Made by a program: the position numbers and the translations under genes. From Hyphomicrobiales bacterium (GTDB taxonomy: Bacteria; Pseudomonadota; Alphaproteobacteria; Rhizobiales; Beijerinckiaceae): a stretch of 64,000 nucleotides of DNA. This document shows positions 32,774 through 42,744 of the stretch, piece by piece (the first letter of the stretch is position 1; the number at the start of each line of letters is the position of its first letter). The stretch covers positions 381-64,380 of the forward strand of contig UBNE01000004.1 in NCBI GenBank assembly GCA_900466745.1, given 5' to 3'. The notes below the pieces were generated by a model. The model searched no databases. It was not told where the DNA came from and was given only the letters and a program-made list of their open reading frames with translations.

Positions 32774-32950
32774 ATGATCCAGACGGAGCACCCCTCCCGC
32801 GTCGAGGATGCCCGGCCCAGCCGGGCCGGACTCCTGCTGCTCGGCGGCGGTGCCTTCGGCCTGCTGCTCGCCGGGCTGCTGCTCTGGTGGCGCGAAGGCA
32901 GCCGGCTGTTCACCGACGGCCTGATCGCCGCCCTCGTCGCCTGCTTCTAG
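32774..32950 (+). CDS. Small single-span membrane protein upstream of SCO1
   Basis: A 58-aa predicted protein starting MIQTEHPSRVEDARPS. It has one hydrophobic span (LLLLGGGAFGLLLAGLLLWW, about residues 20-39) and then a short second hydrophobic tail (LIAALVACF). It is 33 bp upstream of the SCO1 gene in the same orientation. Codon use matches the neighbours. I do not recognise the family; a link to copper handling or cytochrome oxidase assembly is only suggested by position. Confidence 0.5.
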   Translation: MIQTEHPSRVEDARPSRAGLLLLGGGAFGLLLAGLLLWWREGSRLFTDGLIAALVACF

Positions 32951-32983
32951 CGGTCCGTCGCCCCTCTTGCCGGGATACCCTTC

Positions 32984-33580
32984 GTGAACCGCCGCCTCGT
33001 CCTGCCCCTCGTCGTCTTCCTCGTCGGCGCTCTGGCGCTCGCCACCGCGGCCGTCGTCACCTTCGCCCCCCAAAACCGCACGAGCGGCAGCGGCACGGCG
33101 AGCGTCGGCGGCCCGTTCACGCTGACCACGCAGGAGGGCAAGCCGCTCTCCGACACCGATCTGCGGGGCGCGCCCTTCCTCGTCTTCTTCGGCTTCACCC
33201 ATTGCCCCGACATCTGCCCGACCAAGCTGTTCGAGATCTCCGAAGTGCTGCGTGCCGCCGGCGACGGCGACAAGGCGAAGAAGCTCCGGGCGCTGTTCAT
33301 CACCGTCGATCCCGAGCGCGACACGCCGGAGACGATGAAGAGCTATCTCGGTTCCTTCGACCCGCGCATCATCGGCCTGACCGGCGACCGACCGGCGATC
33401 GACGCGGCGATCAAGGCCTATCGCGCCTATGCCAAGAAGACGCCGCTCAAGGACGGCGACTACACGATGGACCACACCGCGCTGGTCTATCTGATGGGCA
33501 AGGATGGCAGCTTCATCGGCGCCTTCAATATCGAGCAGGCGCCGGAGCAGGCGGCGGCGGAGTGGCTTCGCCACTCCTGA
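32984..33580 (+). CDS. SCO1/SenC-family copper chaperone
   Basis: A 198-aa thioredoxin-fold protein that delivers copper to the CuA site of cytochrome c oxidase or acts as a thiol reductase. A single N-terminal hydrophobic segment (about residues 5-27) anchors it in the membrane. The copper ligands are Cys74 and Cys78 in THCPDICPTKL and the distal His in MDHTALVYL (about residue 161). The gene starts with GTG at 32984. Its last 56 bp overlap the end of the convergent glycosyltransferase gene. Confidence 0.92.
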   Translation: MNRRLVLPLVVFLVGALALATAAVVTFAPQNRTSGSGTASVGGPFTLTTQEGKPLSDTDLRGAPFLVFFGFTHCPDICPTKLFEISEVLRAAGDGDKAKKLRALFITVDPERDTPETMKSYLGSFDPRIIGLTGDRPAIDAAIKAYRAYAKKTPLKDGDYTMDHTALVYLMGKDGSFIGAFNIEQAPEQAAAEWLRHS

Positions 33581-35459
33581 ACGGCCGCTCCTCCGCCGCC
33601 GGCCGCAGCCGCCGGCGGGCCAGGCCGTGCTCGGTCTTGTTCCAGGCGAAGCGGCGGTTGAAATACTCGTAGAAGGCCATCCAGGCCGCGAGCGAAACCA
33701 GGCCGTAATAGAGCGGCAGCAGCGGCAGGAGCAGGAGAAGGCCGGGGTCGCGCTGGCGCAGGGCGCCGATGGCGGGCGGCAGGAACAGGGCCAGCGTCCC
33801 GAACAGCCAGATCGCCAGGGCGAAGGCCGATGCCAGGGTGAGGAACGCGTTGGGCGGCGCGAAAAGCGAGCCCTCCCAATAGGCCAGCACCGTCGCGGCG
33901 GCGAAGATCGGATAGCCGAGCGCGGTCACGATCGTCCCCAGCGCCAGCGAGGCGAAGGCGAAGCTCGCGGCGAAGCCGGCCTCGCGCAGCAGCTGCAGGG
34001 GCGCGCGCGAATGCGTCACGGCCGTCTGCATATAGCCCTTGATCCAGCGCGAGCGCTGCTTGAGCCAGGCCCTGACCGTGACCGGCGCCTCCTCCCGCGT
34101 CTGCGAGGGCAGATCGCCGATCCGATAGCCGGCGCGGACCAGCCGCAGCGCGAGATCGGCATCCTCCGTGACGTTCCAGGCGTCCCAGCCGCCGAGCGCG
34201 CGCAGGGCCGCGGTGCGGAAATGGTTGGAGGTGCCACCGAGCAGGATCGGCAGCCCCGCCCGCAGCAGGCCGGGATTGAGCACCTCGAACAGGCCGGCAT
34301 ATTCCAGCGCGAACAGGGCGGGCAGCAGCCCCTCCGCGGCATGGTCGATCACCAGCCGCGCCTGCAGGCAGGCGAGGTCGTCCGGGGCGCGATGGAAGCG
34401 CGTCGCCGCCAGCCGCAATTGCTGCGGGTCGGGGATGTCCTCGGCGTCGAAGATGGTGAAGAGCGCCCCGCGCGCCTCGAGCAGGGCGAGGTTCAGCGCC
34501 CGCGGCTTGGTCCGCGGCTGGCCGGGCGGGACGATCGTCACCGTGACATGGGCCGGCAGGACCATCCGGGCGAGCTCGGCCCGCATGCCGGCGTCGTCGG
34601 CCTCGATCAGCAGGCGGATGTCGAGCTTCGCCGGCGGGTAGTCCAGCTCCGACAGGGCCCGGAGCATCTGCCGCAGCACCGCCTCCTCGCGATACATCGG
34701 CACCGCGACGGTGTAGACCGGCAGGCGGCTGTCATCGAGCCGCCAGCGCTGCGCCTGCCAGAGATCGGGCAGGACGCGCTCCATGGCGGCGGCCAGCCGC
34801 AGCAGGATGAGTCCGAGGAAGAGCGGGCCGAGCAGCAGGGCCAGCAGGCAGAAGCTCTGCAGCGGCGCCAGGATGCCGCCGAGCGCCGCCGCGGACAGGC
34901 CGATCCCGGTCGCGACGACCTGGCCCCGGCTGGCGCCGGTACGGGCGCTGTGGCGCGCCAGGCCGGGTTCGTCGAGCCCGGCGGCCTGGCGCGCCAGCCC
35001 GATGTCGTTGGCCTCGCGCAGCCGCTCGGCGAAGCGCCGGGGCGTGGTGACGGCGACATCGCCGCGCTGGCGCGGCCCCGCCTCGACCATGCGGCGCAGG
35101 GCGGCCCCCTCGGGCGCGATCAGGAAGCGGAAGCGCCGGGCGATCCGCCCCGCGGCGGGAGCGACGCCCCCGCGCAGGATCGCCTCGTGCCGGCCGCCGG
35201 CCACGAGATCGAAGGCGCCGGCGTGGAAAGGCAGGCCGAACTCGGCGGCGAGCGCCCGGTAGTAGCCGTCCTGGTCGATCAGGTCGAGGGCGAAGACCTC
35301 GCGGACCGGATCGGTCCCGTTGCGCCGGGCCCGCCGCGCCGCCGCCGCGAGCCCGGACGGCCCGACGCCGTGGCGGGCAAGGAAAGCGATCTCGGCGGGC
35401 AAGCCGGCAAAGCCGCGCCCCTGCGCATCGACTACGCCGTCCCGACCATCGCCCCCCAC
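33525..35459 (-). CDS. Family 2 membrane glycosyltransferase with N-terminal GspE_N-like domain
   Basis: A 644-aa processive-type GT2 enzyme, probably making or exporting an envelope polysaccharide. An N-terminal segment (about residues 40-100, REVFALDLIDQDGYYRALA) resembles the T2SSE N-domain found in some such enzymes. Two hydrophobic helices follow near 170-210. The catalytic core has EADDAGMR, the DxD-like FDAEDIPDP, TEDADLALRL and QRSRWIKGYMQT (the QxxRW motif). Four or so membrane helices form the C-terminus. No partner genes for a synthase are adjacent. The start at 35459 is the first ATG of the frame and could be later. Confidence 0.82.
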   Translation of the reverse strand: MGGDGRDGVVDAQGRGFAGLPAEIAFLARHGVGPSGLAAAARRARRNGTDPVREVFALDLIDQDGYYRALAAEFGLPFHAGAFDLVAGGRHEAILRGGVAPAAGRIARRFRFLIAPEGAALRRMVEAGPRQRGDVAVTTPRRFAERLREANDIGLARQAAGLDEPGLARHSARTGASRGQVVATGIGLSAAALGGILAPLQSFCLLALLLGPLFLGLILLRLAAAMERVLPDLWQAQRWRLDDSRLPVYTVAVPMYREEAVLRQMLRALSELDYPPAKLDIRLLIEADDAGMRAELARMVLPAHVTVTIVPPGQPRTKPRALNLALLEARGALFTIFDAEDIPDPQQLRLAATRFHRAPDDLACLQARLVIDHAAEGLLPALFALEYAGLFEVLNPGLLRAGLPILLGGTSNHFRTAALRALGGWDAWNVTEDADLALRLVRAGYRIGDLPSQTREEAPVTVRAWLKQRSRWIKGYMQTAVTHSRAPLQLLREAGFAASFAFASLALGTIVTALGYPIFAAATVLAYWEGSLFAPPNAFLTLASAFALAIWLFGTLALFLPPAIGALRQRDPGLLLLLPLLPLYYGLVSLAAWMAFYEYFNRRFAWNKTEHGLARRRLRPAAEERPFRSGEATPPPPAPAPARY

Positions 35460-35610
35460 GGCACGATCCCATTCGACGCGACGCCACCCGGGCCCTCGCT
35501 ACGCCCGGCCGGTTCATGCTGGCGCGTTCGGGGGGAGGAGTCGAGTCGCGGGAGCTTGCGACTTTCGACTGGAAACGCGCCCCGGGCGGGTCGCCCGGAG
35601 CGGCAGCGCG

Positions 35611-36824
<1,214 letters not shown>

Positions 36825-36828
<4 letters not shown>

Positions 36829-37508
36829 GCCTGCGAGCCTTCCTGCACTGCCGCCGCGGCCTTGCGCGCCGCCGCGATGAATTCCGCGATCCGGGCCGGG
36901 TCCTTGACCCCCGGCGCGCTTTCGACGCCCGAGGAGACGTCGACGCCCGCGGGGCGGGTGAGACCGATCGCCTGCGCGACATTGGCCGGATCGAGCCCGC
37001 CCGATAGCATGAAGGGCTGCGCAGGGTCGAGGCCGGCGAGCAGGCTCCAGTCGAAGGGCCGGCCATGCCCGCCCGGGAAGGCCGCATCCTTCGGCGGCTT
37101 GGCGTCGAGCAGGATCCGGTCGGCGGCGCCGCGATAGGCCGCGACGGCCCCCAGATCCTCGGCGCCGGCGATGCCGAGCGCCTTCATCACCGGCCGGCCC
37201 GCCACGCGGCGCAGCGCCGCGGTCTCGTCCGGCGTCTCGCTGCCATGGAGCTGGAGCCAGTCGGGCTTGAGCGCCTCGACCAGCTCCGCCGCCCGCCGCC
37301 CGTCCCAGTCGACGATCAGCGCGACGATCGCGGTTCGGCCCCGCGCCATGGCGGCAAGCTCCCGGGCGCGCTCCAGCGTGACGAAGCGCGGGCTTTTCGG
37401 ATGGAAATTCAATCCGATCATGTCGGCGCCGGCGCCGAGCGCCGCCTCGAGCGTCTCGGGCGTCGACAGGCCGCAGATCTTGATCGCGAAAGGGACGGGA
37501 GCGTTCAT
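36825..37508 (-). CDS. trpF: TrpF, phosphoribosylanthranilate isomerase
   Basis: A 227-aa TIM-barrel enzyme of tryptophan synthesis. The N-terminal catalytic-cysteine segment [10 protein letters not shown] is at about residues 9-18 and the phosphate-binding region [10 protein letters not shown] follows. The later barrel strands include LLDAKPP and the C-terminal [18 protein letters not shown]. The ATG at 37508 opens the conserved region; the frame extends upstream without homology. Coupled by a 4-bp overlap to trpB. Confidence 0.94.
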
Positions 37509-37632
37509 CGACCCGCCTTTAGCACAGTCGCCGCGACCTGCGCAGTTGCGCTCGGCATGCCACACTTGCGACATGCTCGCGAAGGAAGCCATGCTGCGGA
37601 AGGCGACGATGAAAGGCTCGACATAATTCGCG

Positions 37633-38919
37633 ATGCGGCGGGGCGTTCTGACCATCGTGGCGGCCTTGCTCGCCATCCTCGGCGCCATCGCCACGGGCTT
37701 CTATGTCTACAGCCAGCCACATGTGCTGCGCCTCGCCGTCGGGCCGCTCGGCTCGGAGGATGCCCGGATGGCGGCCGCCTTCGTGCAGGGGCTCAACCGC
37801 GACAAGGCCGATATCCGCATCCGGCTCATCCTGACGGAGGGGTCGGAGGACAGCGCCAGGAGGATCGATTCCGGCCAGGCCGACCTCGCCTTGCTCCGGC
37901 CCGACATCGCCATGCCCTCGACCGCGGACACGGTGCTGATCACGCGCCGGACCTATCCCTTCTTCATCACGACCAAGGAGACCGCGATCGGCCGGATCGC
38001 CGATCTCCGCGGGCGCAAGGTCGGGGTCGGGCGCAGCCCGGCCGGCAACGTCACCCTGCTGAAGCGGGTGCTGGCGCAGTACGAGGTCCGGCCGGAAGAG
38101 GTCGAGATCGTCGGCCTGGCGCAGGAGGAGATCGTCCCCGCCGCGAAGGAGAAGCGCATCGACGCCTTCTTCTCGGTCAATGCGGTGGGTTCGCACGCCA
38201 ATAATGACGGGCTGCGCCGGCTGCGCTCGGCCTGGGGCGAGGATCCGGTGCTGATCCCGATCCGGGAGGCGGATGCGCTGGCGGCGCATTACCGCGCCAT
38301 CGAATCCGGCGAGATCGTCCGCGGCGCGCTCGGCGGCGACCCGCCGCGCCCGGCGGAAAGCCTGCAGACCATCTCGATCACCTCCCGCCTGGTCGCGGCC
38401 CAGAGCCTCGACGACACGCTCGTCGGCAACCTGACCAAGGACATTCTCGGCCTGCGGCTGACGCTGGCCACGGAGCTGCCGGCGATCCAGGCGCTGGAGA
38501 CCCCCTCCACCGACAAGGACGCGCCGCTGCCGGTCCATTCCGGCGCCGCCGCCTATATCGATGGCGAGCAGGAGAGCTTCTTCGACCGCTATGGCGACTG
38601 GTTCTATATCGGCGCCATGGTGCTCTCGGCGCTCGGCACGGGCGGCGCCGCGATCCTCGGCCGCGAGAGCGCGAACCGCCGCCGCCGCGCCATGTCCGGC
38701 CTCGACGAACTGCTCGCGCTTTTGGCGGTCATCCGCTCCTGCGCGGACGAGGCCGAGTTGATGCGGCTCGGCCGCGAGGCCGACCTGATCCTGAGCCAGG
38801 TCCTGGCCGATTACGCCAAGGGCGATCTCGACGCTTCCGCTCTCGCCGCCTATCGCCTCGCCATCGACCAGGTCGGGCGAGCCGTCGCCGAGCGCCAGCG
38901 GGCGCTGGCAGAGGATTGA
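37633..38919 (+). CDS. TAXI-family TRAP-type solute-binding protein with C-terminal anchor
   Basis: A 428-aa protein. A signal-anchor is at about residues 5-27, then a periplasmic binding domain (about 30-300) with TAXI features such as GSEDARMAAAF, DSGQADLALLRPD and LRGRKVGVGRSPAGN. Unlike simple secreted binding proteins it has a second hydrophobic segment (FYIGAMVLSALGTGGAAIL, about 315-335) and a roughly 90-residue cytoplasmic helical tail. No TRAP permease gene is adjacent. It diverges from trpF. Substrate unknown. Confidence 0.82.
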   Translation: MRRGVLTIVAALLAILGAIATGFYVYSQPHVLRLAVGPLGSEDARMAAAFVQGLNRDKADIRIRLILTEGSEDSARRIDSGQADLALLRPDIAMPSTADTVLITRRTYPFFITTKETAIGRIADLRGRKVGVGRSPAGNVTLLKRVLAQYEVRPEEVEIVGLAQEEIVPAAKEKRIDAFFSVNAVGSHANNDGLRRLRSAWGEDPVLIPIREADALAAHYRAIESGEIVRGALGGDPPRPAESLQTISITSRLVAAQSLDDTLVGNLTKDILGLRLTLATELPAIQALETPSTDKDAPLPVHSGAAAYIDGEQESFFDRYGDWFYIGAMVLSALGTGGAAILGRESANRRRRAMSGLDELLALLAVIRSCADEAELMRLGREADLILSQVLADYAKGDLDASALAAYRLAIDQVGRAVAERQRALAED

Positions 38920-39073
38920 GCCTCTTCGTCTTTTGCAGGCCTGCGCGGTTGCCGAAATGGCCGCCAGCGTTTATGTGCAGCGCAACGAATTCCAGATTCA
39001 CAGTGAAACGGGCTGCGCCGGCAGGGCATCGAACCTGACCGGCTCGTGGCCTTGAAAGCAAGGCCCATAACGC

Positions 39074-40897
39074 ATGTCCATGCGCAACATCGCCATTATC
39101 GCGCACGTCGACCACGGCAAGACCACCCTCGTCGACAAGCTGCTGCAGCAGTCCGGCGCCTTCCGCGAGAACCAGCGCGTCGCCGAGCGCGTGATGGATT
39201 CCAACGACATCGAGAAGGAGCGCGGCATCACCATCCTGGCCAAGGCGACCTCGGTCGTCTGGAAGGATACGCGCATCAACATCGTCGACACGCCCGGCCA
39301 CGCCGATTTCGGCGGCGAGGTCGAGCGCATCCTGAACATGGTCGACTCGGCCATCGTCCTGGTCGACGCCGCCGAAGGCCCGATGCCGCAGACCAAGTTC
39401 GTGGTCTCCAAGGCGCTGAAGCTCGGCCTCAAGCCCATCGTCGCGATCAACAAGGTCGACAAGGCCGACGCCCGCACCCAGGAGGTCATCAACGAGGTCT
39501 TCGACCTCTTCGCCGCGCTCGACGCCACCGACGAGCAGCTCGACTTCCCGATCCTCTACGGCTCGGGCAAGCAGGGCTGGATGGCGCCGTCCCCGGAAGG
39601 CCCGCAGGACCAGGGCCTGGCGCCGATGTACGACCTGATCCTCAAGCACGTCCCGGCGCCGAAGGTCGAGGAAGGCCCGTTCCGCATGATCGGCACGCTG
39701 CTGGAGGCCAACCCCTATCTCGGCCGCATCATCACCGGCCGCGTCACCTCCGGCTCCGCCAAGCCGAACCAGGCGATCAAGGTGCTCTCCGGCGACGGCT
39801 CGACCGTCGAGACCGGGCGCATCTCGAAGATCCTCGCCTTCCGCGGCATCGAACGCCAGCCGATCGAGGAGGCCGTCGCCGGCGACATCGTCTCGATCGC
39901 CGGGCTGGTGAAGGGCACCGTCGCCGACACCTTCTGCGACCCCGCCGTCACCACGCCGATCAAGGCCCAGCCGATCGACCCGCCGACCGTCTCGATGACC
40001 TTCTCGGTCAACGACTCGCCGCTCGCCGGCACCGAGGGCGACAAGGTCACCAGCCGGATGATCCGCGACCGCCTGTTCAAGGAGGCCGAGGGCAATGTCG
40101 CGCTCAAGGTCGAGGAATCGACGGACAAGGATTCCTTCATCGTCTCCGGCCGCGGCGAGCTCCAGCTCGCCATCCTGATCGAGACGATGCGCCGCGAGGG
40201 CTTCGAGCTCGGCGTCTCGCGGCCGCGCGTCGTGCTCAAGCGCGACGGGAGCGGCCAGTTGCTGGAGCCGATCGAGGAGGTGCTGATCGACGTCGACGAG
40301 GAGCATTCCGGCGTCGTCGTGCAGAAGATGAGCGAGCGCAAGGCCGACATGCTGGAGATGCGCCCCTCGGGCGGCAATCGCCTGCGCCTCGTCTTCCACG
40401 CGCCGACCCGCGGCCTGATCGGCTATCAGGGCGAATTGCTGACGGACACCCGCGGCACCGCGATCATGAACCGCGTCTTCCACGACTACCTGCCCTATAA
40501 GGGCGAGATCGCCGGGCGCCGCAACGGCGTGCTGATCGCGATGGAGACCGGCGAGGCCGTGGCCTATGCGCTGTGGAACCTCGAGGATCGCGGCCCGATG
40601 ATGATCGAGCCCGGCTGGAAGGTCTATCAGGGCATGATCGTCGGCGAGCACACCCGCGAGAACGATCTCGAGGTCAATGTGCTCAAGGGCAAGAAGCTGA
40701 CCAATATCCGCACCACCTCGAAGGACGAGGCGGTCCGGCTGACCCCGCCGATCCGGATGACGCTGGAGCGCTCGCTGGCCTGGATCGACGACGACGAGCT
40801 CGTCGAGGTGACGCCGAAGTCGATCCGCCTGCGCAAGGGCATCCTCGACCCGAACGAGCGCAAGCGCGCCCAGAAGCAGAAGGCCGAAGTGGCCTGA
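39074..40897 (+). CDS. typA: TypA/BipA ribosome-associated GTPase
   Basis: A 607-aa translational GTPase of the EF-G superfamily, needed for ribosome assembly and growth under stress or cold. G1 is AHVDHGKTTLVDKLL, G2 region ERGITI, G3 DTPGHADFGGE, G4 NKVDKADA. EF-G-like domains II, III and V and the specific C-terminal domain follow, ending in the usual basic tail. The ATG at 39074 (MSMRNIAII) fits the family. It is monocistronic; a decayed family C repeat lies just after the stop. Confidence 0.96.
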   Translation: MSMRNIAIIAHVDHGKTTLVDKLLQQSGAFRENQRVAERVMDSNDIEKERGITILAKATSVVWKDTRINIVDTPGHADFGGEVERILNMVDSAIVLVDAAEGPMPQTKFVVSKALKLGLKPIVAINKVDKADARTQEVINEVFDLFAALDATDEQLDFPILYGSGKQGWMAPSPEGPQDQGLAPMYDLILKHVPAPKVEEGPFRMIGTLLEANPYLGRIITGRVTSGSAKPNQAIKVLSGDGSTVETGRISKILAFRGIERQPIEEAVAGDIVSIAGLVKGTVADTFCDPAVTTPIKAQPIDPPTVSMTFSVNDSPLAGTEGDKVTSRMIRDRLFKEAEGNVALKVEESTDKDSFIVSGRGELQLAILIETMRREGFELGVSRPRVVLKRDGSGQLLEPIEEVLIDVDEEHSGVVVQKMSERKADMLEMRPSGGNRLRLVFHAPTRGLIGYQGELLTDTRGTAIMNRVFHDYLPYKGEIAGRRNGVLIAMETGEAVAYALWNLEDRGPMMIEPGWKVYQGMIVGEHTRENDLEVNVLKGKKLTNIRTTSKDEAVRLTPPIRMTLERSLAWIDDDELVEVTPKSIRLRKGILDPNERKRAQKQKAEVA

Positions 40898-40916
40898 GAG
40901 TCAGACTCGACATTAA

Positions 40917-41027
40917 AGCCCTCACCCGAGGAGGCCCATCGGGGCCGTCTCGAAGGATGGTCCCGACGTCTCCGGAGCCTCCTCCGAGGCACCGTTTCGG
41001 GCGAAATGGCTCGTCAGGATGAGGGCT
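40917..41027. repeat. Intergenic inverted repeat, family C (decayed)
   Basis: AGCCCTCACCCGAGGAGG at the left is mirrored by TCAGGATGAGGGCT at the right, with CGTCTCGAAGGATGG inside. It matches the element at 16883-16990 but with more mismatches. It follows the typA stop. Confidence 0.7.
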
Positions 41028-41077
41028 CGGCGAATTTCCGGTCAGGCCCCGAAGTTTTCGGCGGTCCGGCCGCCTTG

Positions 41078-41106
41078 TTGACGTCTTGCCTTTGCATTTC
41101 TATCTT
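41078..41106 (+). promoter_or_regulatory. vapBC promoter
   Basis: TTGACG (-35, 41078-41083) and TATCTT (-10, 41101-41106) are separated by exactly 17 bp. The -10 ends 22 bp before the antitoxin ATG. Both the spacer and the -10 lie inside the operator dyad. Confidence 0.7.
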
Positions 41107-41119
41107 TGATGCAAAGGCA
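41087..41119. promoter_or_regulatory. vapBC operator, perfect 11-bp inverted repeat
   Basis: TGCCTTTGCAT (41087-41097) is perfectly repeated in inverse as ATGCAAAGGCA (41109-41119) with an 11-bp spacer, so the half-sites are 22 bp apart, about two helical turns. It covers the -10 box, the layout expected for autoregulation by a VapBC complex. Confidence 0.8.
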
Positions 41120-41128
41120 GGAGCCGTC

Positions 41129-41374
41129 ATGAACGCCCCCCTCAACATCCGCAATCCGCAGGCGCGCGCGCTGGCGCGGCGGCTCGCATCTTTGCGCCAT
41201 GTCTCGATCACCGAGGCGGTGGTCGGTGCGCTCGAAGCCGAAATCCGGCGCGAGGAGGCCAGGATGCCCCTCGCGAAGCGGCTGGAGGCCCTGGCCGACC
41301 GGGCGCTCGGCAAGGCGGGGCCGGGCGGGCATGCCGTGAGCGAGGACGAGCGCGACGCGATGTGGACGCGCTGA
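41129..41374 (+). CDS. vapB: VapB-family antitoxin
   Basis: An 81-aa antitoxin of the plasmid-stabilisation (PSK) transcription-factor type. The N-terminal half (MNAPLNIRNPQARALARRLA ... SITEAVVGALEAE) matches the DNA-binding part of this VapB subgroup; the C-terminal half is charged and would wrap the toxin. The ATG at 41129 has AGGAG 5 bp upstream, overlapping the end of the operator dyad. The stop overlaps the toxin start (TGATG), so translation is coupled. Confidence 0.88.
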   Translation: MNAPLNIRNPQARALARRLASLRHVSITEAVVGALEAEIRREEARMPLAKRLEALADRALGKAGPGGHAVSEDERDAMWTR

Positions 41375-41772
41375 TGTTCGTCGACACCTCCGTCTTCGTC
41401 GCGATCCTGTGCAAGGAGCCGGAGGCCGCCGGTTTCGCGGCGAAGCTGGAGGGGGCGGGCCGGCGCCTCACCTCTCCGCTCGTGCGGCTCGAAGCCTGCA
41501 TGGTGCTGGCGACGCGGCTGGCCCGCCAGCCTTGCGATGTCGAAGCGGATTTCGACGAATTCCTGCGCATCGCTGCGATCGAGGTCGTGCCGATCGACGA
41601 TGCGACGGCGCGCGAGGCGGTCGCCGCGTTCCAGCGTTACGGGAAGGGCAGGGGCGCGTCGGCCCAGCTCAACCTCGCGGACTGCATGTCTTATGCCTGT
41701 GCCAAGGTGAGCGGTGCGCCGATCCTGTTCAAGGGCCGCGACTTCTCGCGCACCGACCTTGCCCTCGCCTGA
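41374..41772 (+). CDS. vapC: VapC-family PIN-domain toxin
   Basis: A 132-aa PIN-domain ribonuclease toxin. The acidic active-site residues are in place: Asp4 (FVDTS), Glu40 (VRLEAC), Asp103 (LNLADCMSYA) and Asp123 (KGRDF), so it appears catalytically intact. I chose the ATG at 41374, which overlaps the vapB TGA; an in-frame GTG at 41362 would add four residues. VapC toxins typically cut tRNA or rRNA; the target here is unknown. Confidence 0.9.
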   Translation: MFVDTSVFVAILCKEPEAAGFAAKLEGAGRRLTSPLVRLEACMVLATRLARQPCDVEADFDEFLRIAAIEVVPIDDATAREAVAAFQRYGKGRGASAQLNLADCMSYACAKVSGAPILFKGRDFSRTDLALA

Positions 41773-41802
41773 CCGTCGGGTTTTCTGGAAAGGACAGTAC
41801 CA

Positions 41803-42735
41803 ATGCAGTTCCGCAATCTCGGCCGCTCGGGCCTGCGCGTCTCGCTCGTCGGCCTCGGCTGCAACAATTTCGGCGGCCGCATCGACCTCGAGGCGACGCG
41901 CAAGGTCGTCGACGCCGCCATCGAGCACGGCATCACCCTGTTCGACACTGCCGACATCTATGGCGAGAAGGGCGGCTCGGAGACCGCGCTCGGCCAGGTG
42001 CTCGGCACGCGCCGCAAGGACATCGTGCTCGCCTCCAAATTCGGCATGACGATGTTCCATGGCGGCGAGGGCGGCTCGCGCCGCTACATCATGAGCGCCG
42101 TCGAGGAATCGCTGCGCCGGCTGCAGACCGACTGGATCGACCTCTACCAGTTCCACCGGCCCGATCCGCTGACCCCGATCGACGAGACGCTGCGCGCCAT
42201 GGAAGACCTCGTGACCCAGGGCAAGGTCCGCTATACCGGCTGCTCGAACATGGTCGCCTGGCAGGTCGCCGACGCGCAATGGACGGCGCGCGACCTCGGG
42301 CTTTCCGGCTTCGCCTCGGCGCAGGACGAGTACAGCCTGCTGAAGCGCGGCGCCGAAAAGGACCTGATCCCGGCCATCGCCCATTACGGCATGGGGCTGC
42401 TGCCCTATTTCCCGCTCGCCAACGGCGCGCTGACCGGCAAGTACAAGCGCGGCGCCGCGATGCCGGAAGGCGCGCGCCTGACCAAGCTGCCGGAGCGCGC
42501 CGGCCAGATCTTCAGCGAGGACAACTGGCGCCGGATCGAGGGGCTGACCGCCTTCGCCGAGCAGCGCGGCCACAGCCTGGTCGAGCTCGCCTTCTCCTGG
42601 CTGGCGGCGCAGCCCGTGGTGTCGAGCGTCATCGCGGGCGCGACCAAGCCGGAGCAGATCGCCGCCAACGTCAAGGCGGCCGACTGGGCGCTGAGCGCGG
42701 AAGACCTCGCCGAGATCGACAGGATCTCCGCGTAA
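41803..42735 (+). CDS. Aldo/keto reductase
   Basis: A 310-aa NADPH-dependent (beta/alpha)8 oxidoreductase. The catalytic set is visible: Asp and Tyr in DTADIYGE, Lys in ASKFGMT and His in YQFHRPDP. The C-terminal NADP-binding segment VIAGATKPEQIAANVKA is also present. It resembles the YajO/general stress 69-type group. The ATG at 41803 follows AAAGGA. It is convergent with the nitroreductase-family gene, only 9 bp apart. Confidence 0.9.
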   Translation: MQFRNLGRSGLRVSLVGLGCNNFGGRIDLEATRKVVDAAIEHGITLFDTADIYGEKGGSETALGQVLGTRRKDIVLASKFGMTMFHGGEGGSRRYIMSAVEESLRRLQTDWIDLYQFHRPDPLTPIDETLRAMEDLVTQGKVRYTGCSNMVAWQVADAQWTARDLGLSGFASAQDEYSLLKRGAEKDLIPAIAHYGMGLLPYFPLANGALTGKYKRGAAMPEGARLTKLPERAGQIFSEDNWRRIEGLTAFAEQRGHSLVELAFSWLAAQPVVSSVIAGATKPEQIAANVKAADWALSAEDLAEIDRISA

Positions 42736-42744
42736 GACTGGTCT

